From JABHQR01 sp043812455 (GTDB lineage: Archaea; Nanobdellota; Nanobdellia; Woesearchaeales; GW2011-AR9), in assembly GCA_043812455.1 (NCBI GenBank), contig JBDRMB010000003.1, positions 1 to 41,120 on the forward strand: a stretch of 41,120 bases of DNA, in the 5' to 3' direction. Below are positions 15,356 to 23,720 of this stretch, one piece after another (positions within the stretch are counted from its first letter, which is position 1; each line of letters begins with the position of its first letter). The notes under the pieces were generated by a model, which did no database searches, was not told where the DNA came from, and worked only from the letters and a program-made list of their open reading frames with translations. The position numbers and the translations under genes are program-made.

Positions 15356-18300
15356 ATGTATCTTAAAAAGAGGGGGGTTTTGTTAGGAGTAGTAGTATTT
15401 CTCAGCATTTTATTAGCCAGTCTTGCTTATGCTGCCAATTGTGGTGATGGTGTAGGGGTATGTAGTTGTAGTGATACTCTGACAGCTTCTGTCACTTTAG
15501 GTTCATCTCATCCGGTAACTACAACTCAATGTAATGCAACTGCTTTAACTGTTGGTGCAAATGATATTATTGTTAATGGTAATGGAACTACTATCACAAG
15601 TAATGGTTCTGGTTATGGGATTGACAATTCTGGCGGATTTGATAATGTTACTATCAAAAACTTTGCAGGGATTAATAATTTCACTCAAGGGGTTTATGGT
15701 GCTGGAATGGAAAATTCTACGATATATAATAATACTATTGAACCAGCCAATGTTACTGTAGGTTTTAGTATACCTTATGGTTGTGGTGTGCTTTTGAGCG
15801 GGAATTCCTTGAACTCAAATATATCCTCAAATACAATCACAACATTAGGAAGATTTGGTCATGGAATATATTTAAATGAATCTTCAAATAATGCATTTAT
15901 TGATTCAAACACAATCACAGTTTCAGGATTAAGTCCTGAAGGAATAAGTATACAAAGCTCAAACAATTCCAATATCCAATCAAATACCGTGACAGCGAGT
16001 TATATGTGCATGAAATTCACAGGATCAAACAATGTAATAACTCAAAATTATGTTAACACCACAACATATGTGGGTATTTATGTAAATGGAGGCTCAAATA
16101 ACACAATTTCAGATAACAATGTTACAAGCACAAGAGAGTATGCAGTATATTTGAACGATGCCGATGAAAATAACATCAATAATAATATTCTGAATCTTTA
16201 TACTGGATCAACAGTAAAATCTGTAATCCGTCTAAGAGATGGTTCAGATAATAATAATGTATCATCAAACACTATCTTTTCATCTAGTTTGGCATCACCA
16301 GGCATATTGGCTGAAATGAATTCCTCCAATAATTTATTTGAATACAATGTTATTACAACAACAAATGATGGAAATTATGGTTTTGAAATTGACCTTTCAC
16401 ATAACAATGAAATAAGATATAACAATGTTACAACATCAGGTGGTGGAGCAGAATGTGCATTGTTAAATGGTTCCTTAAATAATACTATTTATTCAAACAG
16501 GTTCATAACATTAGGTAATACTGCAAACGGTCTTTCATTATGGTGGAATGCAAGCAACAACAATATTTCATCAAATTACATTTACACGACAGGTGCAGAC
16601 GCATATGGAATCGATTTCTGGTATTCTGCTAATAATAACACCCTTAGTAATAATAATTTCACTGTTAATAATTCAATACTTGTTCGAATACCTGGAACAA
16701 TACCAAGCTCAGACAACAACCAATTCAATAATGACTTGTTAAACGCCCCATATAATACAACGATACAAATTGGTGAAGGAATTATAGGAACTCAATTTAA
16801 TAATGTAATCCTAGATAACGGGCCTAACTTTACTTCTCATTCATTACAAGGTGTAAATTTAGATATTAATTCTACACCCCCTACAGATCCTTCAGGAAAA
16901 AATAACCTGTCAGATTATCTTAACATAAACAATAATAGTGCTGGAGGATATATTGATTTTAATCTTACTTATTCTGATAGTGATATTAGTGGCATGAGTG
17001 AGGACACAGTAAGAATTTACCGTTACAATGATAGTTTGGGTAGTTGGCAAGTCTTGTCTAGTTCAGATATTGATATAAGTAATAATATTGTTTCTTCTGG
17101 TAACATTAGTAGTTTTTCTTTATTTGCTCCGTTCGGAAATCAAATTCAAGGATGTGGAGTAATAACTGAAAATACTAATTTGAACCAGAACATCACAAGT
17201 AACGGAACATGTTTTACTATTAACGCTTCTAACCTTATTCTTGATGGTGCAGGTTATACCATCACAGGTAACACTTCAGATTATGGAATTTATGTACCAA
17301 ACTATGTTACTAATATAACTATAAGGAACTTTGGTGGGATTAACAATTTCACAAACGCTATTTACGCTTGGAGTGTGATTAATTCCTTAATAACTAATAA
17401 TACTATTGTTGCAGCTAATGTTGGAGATGATTATGGTATGTATTTAAGATCGTTCAATTCTAGCAATGTTTCTTCAAATACTATTTCAACTACAGGTAAT
17501 GTTGGTACTGGAATATATCTTTATGAAGCTTTTAGCAATAATGTATTCTTAAATAACATAACAACTACAGGAACTGTAGGTTATGGGATATATACTTATT
17601 CATCTTCTGGTAATGATCTTTTCTCAAATACAATCAGAACTTTTCAAAGTGATGCTGTTGGTATCAGGCTTGATGGTTCAAGTAATTTTAATATAAGTTC
17701 TAATAATATAACTACATCAGGTACTTCTGGTCATGGGATTAATATTAGGGCATTTTCTTCTTCCAATAATATTAGTTCTAACAACATTAATGTTACAGGA
17801 AATAGTGCAGCAGGAATTTATATCTCACTTACATCAACTTCAAATAATGTAAATGATAATATTATAACAACTTCTGGTTCTTCTGGTTATGGTATTCATG
17901 TTCAATCATCTTCTGATTCTAATACTTTTAATGATAATACAATTTCAACTTCACATGCAACTAATGCTTATGGGATTTATTTGAATAATGCTGATGACAA
18001 TACTTTCCTCAACGATAAAGTTAATTCAACAAACAGTTTTGAAATATATTCTATTTCAACATCAACAGGTAATAATATTACTAACATGATTTTACTTGGC
18101 GAACCTAATTTAACAACCCATTCATTTAATGCTATTTCCATTAATGTTAACACAACTCCAGCAGCTGATCCTACTGGAAAAAGAAATTTGTCTAAGTATT
18201 TAACTATAACTAACCTTAGTGCTGGTGGTTTTATTGATTTTAATTTAACTTATGCAGGAGTTAATATTTCCAGTATGCTGGAAAGCAGTATTAGAATTTA

Positions 18301-19534
18301 TGAATATAACAGTTCTGGAAGTTGGAATATTCTAGCAACTTCTACTGTAGATACAACTAATAATATTGTTTCTTCAGGAAACATTACAAGTTTCTCTCTC
18401 TTTGCACCGTTAGGTAATCTTGATAATTTAACTAATGTTACTTTAAGTTTACCAGCTGACAATTATGCTAATAGTACATCGGACCCAGTTAATGTAATTT
18501 TTACTTGTAACACAACTGAAGATAACAGTTTAGCAAATGTTAGTTTATACATTACTAATAGTAGCAACCAGTCGTTTAGTTTAAATTCCACTACAAACAT
18601 TTCAGGTACTTCAAACAGTACAAGTTGGACTTTAAGTTTATCTAATGGTAATTATACTTGGAACTGTTTAGCTTACGATACTTTGGGTAACAGCGATTGG
18701 GACAATAATAGAACTTTAACAATAAATTATACTGCTCCTGCAGCAACACCAGTAGATGACGATGATGATACTACTACAACTAATGGCGGTGGAGGTACCG
18801 GAACCAATCAAGTTGCTGGACAATTCTCTAAAAAGATTTGGAATCCTTTAACTGGGGGAGAAATAACAATCTTAGAAGTAGATAATGGTGCAATTGGAAT
18901 AACAGAAATTGAATTTATGACTACTGAAACTTTGTGGGGAGCGTGGATGAAAGTAGAGAAGAAAGATAGTTTGCCTAGCAATATAGAAAGTTTTGATAAG
19001 AAAATTTACAAATATATCTTAATATCTCATGGAACTACATTAAAAGATGAAACTATTAACAGTCCGAAAATTAAATTTAAAGTTTTAAAATCTTGGTTAA
19101 AGGATAATGGTTTAAACAAACTTAATGTTGCACTATTTAGGTACGCTAATGATCAATGGAATGAATTGACTACAACACTTTTAAGTGAAGATAATGAATA
19201 TGTTTATTATTCTGCAACTACACACGGGTTCAGTTATTTTATAATTGGAGAAACCGAGCAAGCAATCGAATCTTTACTTGAGGAAGAGTTGGGAGAAAGG
19301 GTTGTTTTTGAAGAAGTTGATGTAAATGGAGAGGTTATAGAAGAAACTCTTGTTGAAGAAGAACCTGAAATAGTAGAAACAATAGGTGAGGAATTATCGG
19401 CTTTAGTAGACAAAGTACCTTTCTTGAAAACTAAATTTGATGGAATAAGTTTAGCAGCAATAGTAATAGCAATTATCCTAATTATCATCTTTTCACACTT
19501 TGGTTTAATTATGTTAAGAAAGAAAAGGAAATAG
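15356..19534 (+). CDS. Large exported surface protein: two beta-helix regions, PGF-pre-PGF-like domain, C-terminal anchor
   Basis: A 1392-residue secreted protein. Signal peptide about 1-27 (MYLKKRGVLLGVVVFLSILL, cleavage near AYA). A right-handed beta-helix (NosD-like, repeated NNxISxNxI rungs) spans about 45-480. A module of about 95 residues follows, from the TPPTDPSGKNNL start to SSFSLFAPFG. The whole arrangement repeats: a second helix (about 605-920) and a second copy of the module (from TPAADPTGKRNL). Then come an Ig-like domain with two Cys, an Asp/Thr/Gly linker, a PGF-pre-PGF-type domain (about 1145-1300), an acidic stalk, a membrane helix (about 1362-1382) and tail RKKRK. It is rich in Asn-X-Ser/Thr, so probably N-glycosylated. 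Such proteins bind glycans or cells. An upstream ATG at 15344 precedes the expected transcription start. Confidence 0.85.
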   Translation: MYLKKRGVLLGVVVFLSILLASLAYAANCGDGVGVCSCSDTLTASVTLGSSHPVTTTQCNATALTVGANDIIVNGNGTTITSNGSGYGIDNSGGFDNVTIKNFAGINNFTQGVYGAGMENSTIYNNTIEPANVTVGFSIPYGCGVLLSGNSLNSNISSNTITTLGRFGHGIYLNESSNNAFIDSNTITVSGLSPEGISIQSSNNSNIQSNTVTASYMCMKFTGSNNVITQNYVNTTTYVGIYVNGGSNNTISDNNVTSTREYAVYLNDADENNINNNILNLYTGSTVKSVIRLRDGSDNNNVSSNTIFSSSLASPGILAEMNSSNNLFEYNVITTTNDGNYGFEIDLSHNNEIRYNNVTTSGGGAECALLNGSLNNTIYSNRFITLGNTANGLSLWWNASNNNISSNYIYTTGADAYGIDFWYSANNNTLSNNNFTVNNSILVRIPGTIPSSDNNQFNNDLLNAPYNTTIQIGEGIIGTQFNNVILDNGPNFTSHSLQGVNLDINSTPPTDPSGKNNLSDYLNINNNSAGGYIDFNLTYSDSDISGMSEDTVRIYRYNDSLGSWQVLSSSDIDISNNIVSSGNISSFSLFAPFGNQIQGCGVITENTNLNQNITSNGTCFTINASNLILDGAGYTITGNTSDYGIYVPNYVTNITIRNFGGINNFTNAIYAWSVINSLITNNTIVAANVGDDYGMYLRSFNSSNVSSNTISTTGNVGTGIYLYEAFSNNVFLNNITTTGTVGYGIYTYSSSGNDLFSNTIRTFQSDAVGIRLDGSSNFNISSNNITTSGTSGHGINIRAFSSSNNISSNNINVTGNSAAGIYISLTSTSNNVNDNIITTSGSSGYGIHVQSSSDSNTFNDNTISTSHATNAYGIYLNNADDNTFLNDKVNSTNSFEIYSISTSTGNNITNMILLGEPNLTTHSFNAISINVNTTPAADPTGKRNLSKYLTITNLSAGGFIDFNLTYAGVNISSMLESSIRIYEYNSSGSWNILATSTVDTTNNIVSSGNITSFSLFAPLGNLDNLTNVTLSLPADNYANSTSDPVNVIFTCNTTEDNSLANVSLYITNSSNQSFSLNSTTNISGTSNSTSWTLSLSNGNYTWNCLAYDTLGNSDWDNNRTLTINYTAPAATPVDDDDDTTTTNGGGGTGTNQVAGQFSKKIWNPLTGGEITILEVDNGAIGITEIEFMTTETLWGAWMKVEKKDSLPSNIESFDKKIYKYILISHGTTLKDETINSPKIKFKVLKSWLKDNGLNKLNVALFRYANDQWNELTTTLLSEDNEYVYYSATTHGFSYFIIGETEQAIESLLEEELGERVVFEEVDVNGEVIEETLVEEEPEIVETIGEELSALVDKVPFLKTKFDGISLAAIVIAIILIIIFSHFGLIMLRKKRK

Positions 19535-19673
19535 TGATTATTTGGTGGTTAAATTATATTTCTTTATATTTTGTGAATTTTCAAGCAAAAAGTTCATATG
19601 TTAATTATGAATATATATCCATAACAACAAAATAACCAAAATTAAAACAATTAAAAACTATGAGGTTAAAAAA

Positions 19674-19817
19674 ATGCTAAACAAAGATGGAACTGGACCA
19701 GAAGGTAAAGGGTCTCGTACCGGAAGACAATTAGGTAAATGCACTGACGCCAAACCTTGCCCTGTAAGAAGACAAGGAAGAGGACTTGGTCGAGGAAGGA
19801 ACTTCCAAGAAGATTAG
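19674..19817 (+). CDS. Small DUF5320-like Gly/Arg-rich protein
   Basis: A 47-residue protein, MLNKDGTGPEGKGSRTGRQL and onward, with two closely spaced cysteines (GKCTDAKPCP) and a basic Gly/Arg tail (RRQGRGLGRGR). The pattern DGTGPxGxGxRTGRxLGxC matches the DUF5320 family of short proteins often found beside DUF134 regulators and iron-molybdenum-cofactor-type proteins. GAGGTT precedes the ATG by 7 nt, and GAATATATATCC (19608-19619) is a likely TATA box. The DUF134 gene follows 84 bp downstream, the usual pairing. The biochemical role is unknown; metal binding through the cysteines is a guess from context. Confidence 0.7.
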   Translation: MLNKDGTGPEGKGSRTGRQLGKCTDAKPCPVRRQGRGLGRGRNFQED

Positions 19818-19901
19818 ATAAAGAAAGAAAGGAATAAAAATGTTCAAAATAATGTAATGTTTTTATTTCTTTTAATTTTACAAGTTATAAAATAATTAAA
19901 G

Positions 19902-20189
19902 ATGTCACCCAGACCAAGATTAATGAGGAGAGTATGTTTTAATCCCGATGTTACTTACTTTAAACCGGCGGGGGTGCCGTTAAAACAATTAGAAGAAGTT
20001 GTCTTAAGAGCAGATGAATTAGAAGCATTAAGATTAAAAAATACATTAAATTTAGACCAAAAGGAAGCCGCCCTTAAGATGAATATCTCCCAGCCAACAT
20101 TTCATAGAATATTATTGTTTGCAAGAGAGAAAGTTACTGATGCTTTAGTTCACGGGAAAGCTATCAAAATTGAATTAATTAAAAAGTAA
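19902..20189 (+). CDS. DUF134 helix-turn-helix protein
   Basis: A 95-residue member of the DUF134 family of putative DNA-binding regulators. Hallmarks are SPRPRLMRRVCFNPDVTYFK (about 2-21), PLKQLEEVVLRADELEALRL (about 26-45), and a sigma-70 region 4-like helix-turn-helix DQKEAALKMNISQPTFHRIL (about 52-71), ending with VTDALVHGKAI. Length is standard. It sits just after the DUF5320-like gene. MITE copy 2 begins 54 bp downstream. Its targets cannot be read from the sequence. Confidence 0.85.
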   Translation: MSPRPRLMRRVCFNPDVTYFKPAGVPLKQLEEVVLRADELEALRLKNTLNLDQKEAALKMNISQPTFHRILLFAREKVTDALVHGKAIKIELIKK

Positions 20190-20243
20190 AAGATATTATC
20201 TCTATACCTAAACTTTATTCATTCAACTGTTTGTTCTATCCCA

Positions 20244-20365
20244 GGCTGTGTCCGGAATAACACCATTTTGTATACTGGCACCAAAGGAGGTGCATGAGCG
20301 AACGTCGTGAGCTCATAATCGCGCCGTGCTCCAGTATACAAATTTTATCTATTCCGGACATGGCC
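20244..20365. mobile_element. MITE-like palindromic element, copy 2 (subfamily A)
   Basis: A 122-bp element with arms GGCTGTGTCCGGAATAAC on the left and TATTCCGGACATGGCC on the right. Matching ATTTTGTATACTGG / CCAGTATACAAAT segments lie further in, and an inner hairpin ATGAGC/GCTCAT is central. The 9-bp direct repeat TCTATCCCA / TCTATCCTA has one mismatch. It is nearly identical to copies 3 and 5. The right edge lies 15 bp before the TATA box and 48 bp before the ATG of the kinase-fold gene. Confidence 0.9.
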
Positions 20366-20380
20366 TCTATCCTAATAAAA

Positions 20381-20388
20381 CTTATAAA
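20381..20388 (+). promoter_or_regulatory. TATA box of the kinase-fold gene
   Basis: CTTATAAA is centred 28 bp before ATG 20413 and starts 15 bp after MITE copy 2. No ribosome-binding site is present, so the mRNA is expected to be leaderless. Confidence 0.55.
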
Positions 20389-20412
20389 TTAGTTATTTCT
20401 GGGATTAAAAAC

Positions 20413-21249
20413 ATGGCTGGAGCAGAAGTTATGCAGTTAGGATCAAGAACATATCGTGTAGATGAACATTATCATGAAACTGGTAAAACAAATAATTTAG
20501 TCAGTAGAGTTAGAGATGAACAAGAATTTGCCAGGTTTATAATAAAAAGATCGCGACCATTTCAAAACATTATTGAAAGTTATTACGTTTTCCAAGATTT
20601 ATTCTTTTTTGGTACCAGGAAACTGAGTTCTGTCAGAGAAAGGTATAGAAGAGAAGCTGAAATTCTGCAAGCATCAGAAGGGTTAAATGTTCCTCTCTTG
20701 ACAGAATATTACGATGATGAGCCAGCGATTGTACGTAGGTACATTCCAGGAAGAGCATTCCGCCAATTAGAATCGCTTGAAGATAAGAAGTTAACTTTAG
20801 AAGGTGCTTTACAATTATTTCAAGAAATTCATGAAAGAGGCCAAGTTATTGGTGATGGTCATCCAAAAAACGCTTTACTTGGCGGTGATAGAAAAGTTTA
20901 TTGGACCGGATTTGCAGCAATATATGATTACAATCCTAACGACAAGTTCACTGTAGAAAGAGCGCAAGCCATTGATATCTTAAAGTTAATCCATTTAGCA
21001 TATCAAGCTATCAGTGACAAACCAGAAAACGATGATACTCCTGTTGAAGAATATGAAGAAGAAAGATACCAAATTGTTGAAAAGCTTATCACATCTGCAT
21101 CCAAACATCCCAACCGTGAAGTCAGATGGAATATTAAAGAATTGTTGAGAGATCAAGAAGTTTGGCAATGTTGTTGGTATGCCACCAGATTGCCTAAAGA
21201 TGGAGTTCTGAAAAGAGAAATAATTAATGGCTTAGGACCACCTTATTGA
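20413..21249 (+). CDS. Protein-kinase-fold protein (Bud32/RIO-like) with altered DFG region
   Basis: A 278-residue protein with the layout of a small atypical kinase. A lysine segment IIKRSRP sits in the N-lobe, the Glu helix is RYRREAEIL, the hinge region is PAIVRRYIPGRAF, and the catalytic-loop segment IHERGQVIGDGHPKNALL resembles H-x2-G-x-x-H/GD-x-HPxNxLL. Where DFG should follow, the sequence is VYWTGFAAIYD, so the metal-binding Asp appears replaced by Thr. It could be a pseudokinase or use another residue. A C-terminal region of about 80 residues has no kinase match. An upstream in-frame ATG lies inside MITE copy 2 and is rejected. It overlaps the convergent gene by 7 bp. Confidence 0.65.
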   Translation: MAGAEVMQLGSRTYRVDEHYHETGKTNNLVSRVRDEQEFARFIIKRSRPFQNIIESYYVFQDLFFFGTRKLSSVRERYRREAEILQASEGLNVPLLTEYYDDEPAIVRRYIPGRAFRQLESLEDKKLTLEGALQLFQEIHERGQVIGDGHPKNALLGGDRKVYWTGFAAIYDYNPNDKFTVERAQAIDILKLIHLAYQAISDKPENDDTPVEEYEEERYQIVEKLITSASKHPNREVRWNIKELLRDQEVWQCCWYATRLPKDGVLKREIINGLGPPY

Positions 21250-22043
21250 ACAAACTTTTCAATCACTTTTTGATATTCTTTATTCATCCCACCCAGACGG
21301 AAAATGATAATTTCTTTTAGTCTTTGTTTTTTAGCGATGGTAAGGTCTTGTTTAAGCGATTCAAATGAAAGAAGATGTTTCTCATCACTAACACCTTTAG
21401 CAATAATCCCAAACGCAGTGATAAAATTGTTTCCGAATTCTTCTTTTCCTTGCTCAAGTTCTTTGTTAAGAAATTTCTCATCAAAATTGTGTAAAGAATG
21501 ATAAAGCATTTTGATAACCTTATAATTATATTTTTTAGGATCAAAATGCAGTCCTAGGAATGATAAGATTCCTTCTTTAAATTTGCCTTCAGGGTAATAC
21601 TCAGCAATGTACACTGGTTTGTTGTTTTTTATGAATGTTCTGATAAGTTTTCTGTTTGAGAGGAAGTTAAAAAACTGAGTTATGTACAAAAAAGGATTTT
21701 TTGTTGTAGGCAGTTCAGCGTCAATCATTATTGGAACTGGCTTTGTTCTTATTTTACTTTTAGTTTTGCTTTCAATCTCTTTAAAGATTCGTTTAAGTGC
21801 TTTCCTGTTACTAAACGGAGAAATCCAATACCCCTCTTTTTTTTCTAAGATTGGCCAGTAAATGTATTCTTTTACTTTTGTTTTGCTTTTACTTTGCTTT
21901 AGCTGTTTTTGAATTTGTTTTTTTATCTTTTCAAACTCTTTTAGGCTTTTAGTTGCTAAGTAAAGTTTAGTGTTCCAAGTAACATATTTTAGTTTATCAA
22001 GGTTCTCTTTGGTTGGAAACTCTTCAAAAAAGCTTATTTGCAT
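21243..22043 (-). CDS. Protein of unknown function, MQISFFEEFPT family
   Basis: A 266-residue soluble protein that I cannot assign. It starts MQISFFEEFPTKENLDKLKY, is Lys-rich through residues 35-65, and carries PVPIMIDAELPTTKNPFLYI (about 102-121), where the DAELP group stands out as a possible active or binding site. Later segments VYIAEYYPEGKF and FGIIAKGVSDEKHLLSF suggest an alternating alpha/beta fold, possibly a barrel. TATA-like ACTATAAATAC lies 28 bp before the ATG, so it is leaderless. Its last 7 bp overlap the end of the convergent kinase-fold gene. No functional partner is evident. Confidence 0.55.
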   Translation of the reverse strand: MQISFFEEFPTKENLDKLKYVTWNTKLYLATKSLKEFEKIKKQIQKQLKQSKSKTKVKEYIYWPILEKKEGYWISPFSNRKALKRIFKEIESKTKSKIRTKPVPIMIDAELPTTKNPFLYITQFFNFLSNRKLIRTFIKNNKPVYIAEYYPEGKFKEGILSFLGLHFDPKKYNYKVIKMLYHSLHNFDEKFLNKELEQGKEEFGNNFITAFGIIAKGVSDEKHLLSFESLKQDLTIAKKQRLKEIIIFRLGGMNKEYQKVIEKFVQ

Positions 22044-22098
22044 ACCGTTAAGGAAGAAGTTATGGTATTTATAGTTTGCCTGCTAATGATCAAAAAAT

Positions 22099-22764
22099 TT
22101 ACTTACTTTCCATCCAGCTCCAATATCTGTTGTGGCCAATGATAATATGGTCAAGAATCTTGATCCCAAGTAAATTTCCTGCACGCATTAACCTTTTGCT
22201 AATCAGAATGTCATCTCTGGAAGGTCGAGGATCGCCACTAGGATGATTATGAACAATAATTATAGAATTGGCAGCTTCTCGAATAGCATGATAAAAAACT
22301 TCTCTGGGATGAGAAAATGATTGATTAAGAGTACCTACAGAGATTAATTCTTTTTTTATTATTCGGTTTTTGGAATCTAAAAGTATAGCATAAAGATGTT
22401 CCTTCTTTTTATCTTTAAACTCTTCCTGAAAATGATGAAAAACGTCTTGAGCAGTCTCAATAACTGTTTGAAAACCTTTCTTTTTTAATTTTGCATATCT
22501 TTTAAATAATTCTGCTAAACCTTGAATCTGATAAGCTTTAGTTTCTTCACCCAAAATGTCTATCAATTCCTTGGTACTACACTGTGAAAGGTAATGCAAA
22601 TTATGTTTGGCAAGAAGTTTGTTTGCTAGTTCTAAAACACTTTCTTTTTCATTACCGCGCATCATAATCATGGCAAGAAGTTCAGCATCATCTAACGCTT
22701 CTGGTCCTTTCCGCTTCAATTTTGTCCATGGTCTGTTGAACCATGGTATGTCTTTCATTCGCAT
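22099..22764 (-). CDS. radC: RadC-like JAB/MPN-domain protein
   Basis: A 221-residue RadC family protein. The N-terminal part (about 1-95) holds the UPF0758 helix-hairpin-helix-like region (RPWTKLKRKGPEALDDAELL). The C-terminal JAMM domain has the metal motif HNHPSGDPRPSRDD (about 172-185) and the upstream Glu in KKELISVGTLNQS. RadC was named for DNA repair, but its biochemical role is unsettled; many copies associate with mobile elements. It is mainly a bacterial family, so its presence here may reflect transfer. The ATG lies 29 bp from the TATA-like ATTTAAAC, suggesting a leaderless mRNA. Confidence 0.85.
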   Translation of the reverse strand: MRMKDIPWFNRPWTKLKRKGPEALDDAELLAMIMMRGNEKESVLELANKLLAKHNLHYLSQCSTKELIDILGEETKAYQIQGLAELFKRYAKLKKKGFQTVIETAQDVFHHFQEEFKDKKKEHLYAILLDSKNRIIKKELISVGTLNQSFSHPREVFYHAIREAANSIIIVHNHPSGDPRPSRDDILISKRLMRAGNLLGIKILDHIIIGHNRYWSWMESK

Positions 22765-22961
22765 TTTTAAGGATAAAATAAGTTTAATTGTTTAAATATT
22801 GTTATTGTGTAGTTCTTATTATTGATAATATATAATTATTTAGAATCATTTATTTAAAGTTGCTTTTACTTCATTATTGCCAAAATTATGAAAAGATTTT
22901 TAATGTGTGATGGAAAATATAGTATAAAGTATATAATCTGGAGTTAAGGGTGATTTTTTAG

Positions 22962-22976
22962 ATGTTTATTGTATAA
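22962..22976 (+). other. Possible four-codon upstream reading frame (MFIV)
   Basis: ATG TTT ATT GTA TAA has a well-spaced ribosome-binding site, GGTGAT, 7 nt upstream (22949-22954). It ends 13 nt before the ATG of the following gene, in another frame. It could be a translated leader, a sign that the true start is elsewhere, or chance. Confidence 0.3.
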
Positions 22977-22989
22977 GGTAAAGAATAAA

Positions 22990-23712
22990 ATGTTAGAGTT
23001 ACAATTTCCAATAAATGAAAATCACCAAGATATAACCAATGGTTATTCAGAATTATCACAACCAGAGAAAATAACTTGGATTAGAATATCTAAAGATCGT
23101 AGAAAAGAATTTGAAATAAATCAATACGAACCAATAATTTCTTTTTACTTATATGAATTAAAAACACTAGAAGAAAAAAATCCACACATGGTTAGACTTA
23201 TAAGAAAAGTTCAAGCAAAGATTGGAAGAAATTATCAATTTTTAGGCAAAAATTCTGTTACTCAACCTGAGAAATGTATTGATGCTTTTCAAAAAGGAAT
23301 GATCTGGTATCAAAAAGCTGATGAAACAATTCATTTTTACTCACATTATGCTAAGGATCAAGCTAATTGTGCAATTGATGCTGCAAGATACCGAAAACTA
23401 AATTCTAATGGTGTTGCAAGTTTTCAAGATGAAATAACAAGTTGGTTAATTGGTCGTTATTTAATTCTTTACGCTGCAAAATTTAATCCTAGTTTTATTA
23501 TAATTAATAATCATATACCAAAAGGAGTGGAAGAAATAATTAATGAAGTCGAAAGAGACTTGAAACGTGGCTACTTAAAAGATTTTCCATATCCTATTTT
23601 ATTTGGTAATGATATTGGGGATACATATGAAGATCTTACAACCACAAGCCAAGAATTAGAACTTTGTACCGAACTTCCTTCAATAGATGAAAGTATAGAA
23701 TTTGATTTTTAA
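22990..23712 (+). CDS. Protein of unknown function
   Basis: A 240-residue soluble protein from ATG 22990; an in-frame TTG at 22969 would add seven residues. I do not recognise it. The N-terminal 50 residues are mixed. A helical central region (about 55-175) includes KCIDAFQKGMIWYQKADETI and DEITSWLIGRYLILYAAKF. The last 50 residues are acidic. No signal peptide or membrane helix. A TATA-like run GTATAAAGTATATAAT at 22922-22937 suggests a leader that holds the GGTGAT site and a short upstream frame. It ends 8 bp before the convergent rtcB stop. Confidence 0.5.
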   Translation: MLELQFPINENHQDITNGYSELSQPEKITWIRISKDRRKEFEINQYEPIISFYLYELKTLEEKNPHMVRLIRKVQAKIGRNYQFLGKNSVTQPEKCIDAFQKGMIWYQKADETIHFYSHYAKDQANCAIDAARYRKLNSNGVASFQDEITSWLIGRYLILYAAKFNPSFIIINNHIPKGVEEIINEVERDLKRGYLKDFPYPILFGNDIGDTYEDLTTTSQELELCTELPSIDESIEFDF

Positions 23713-23720
23713 TACCAATC

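Noticed and set aside
15552..16742. Additional open frames inside the beta-helix gene and long antisense frames across gatE, pcn and rtcB
   Set aside because: They overlap strong protein-coding sequence with clear domains, lack promoters and have unlikely composition.
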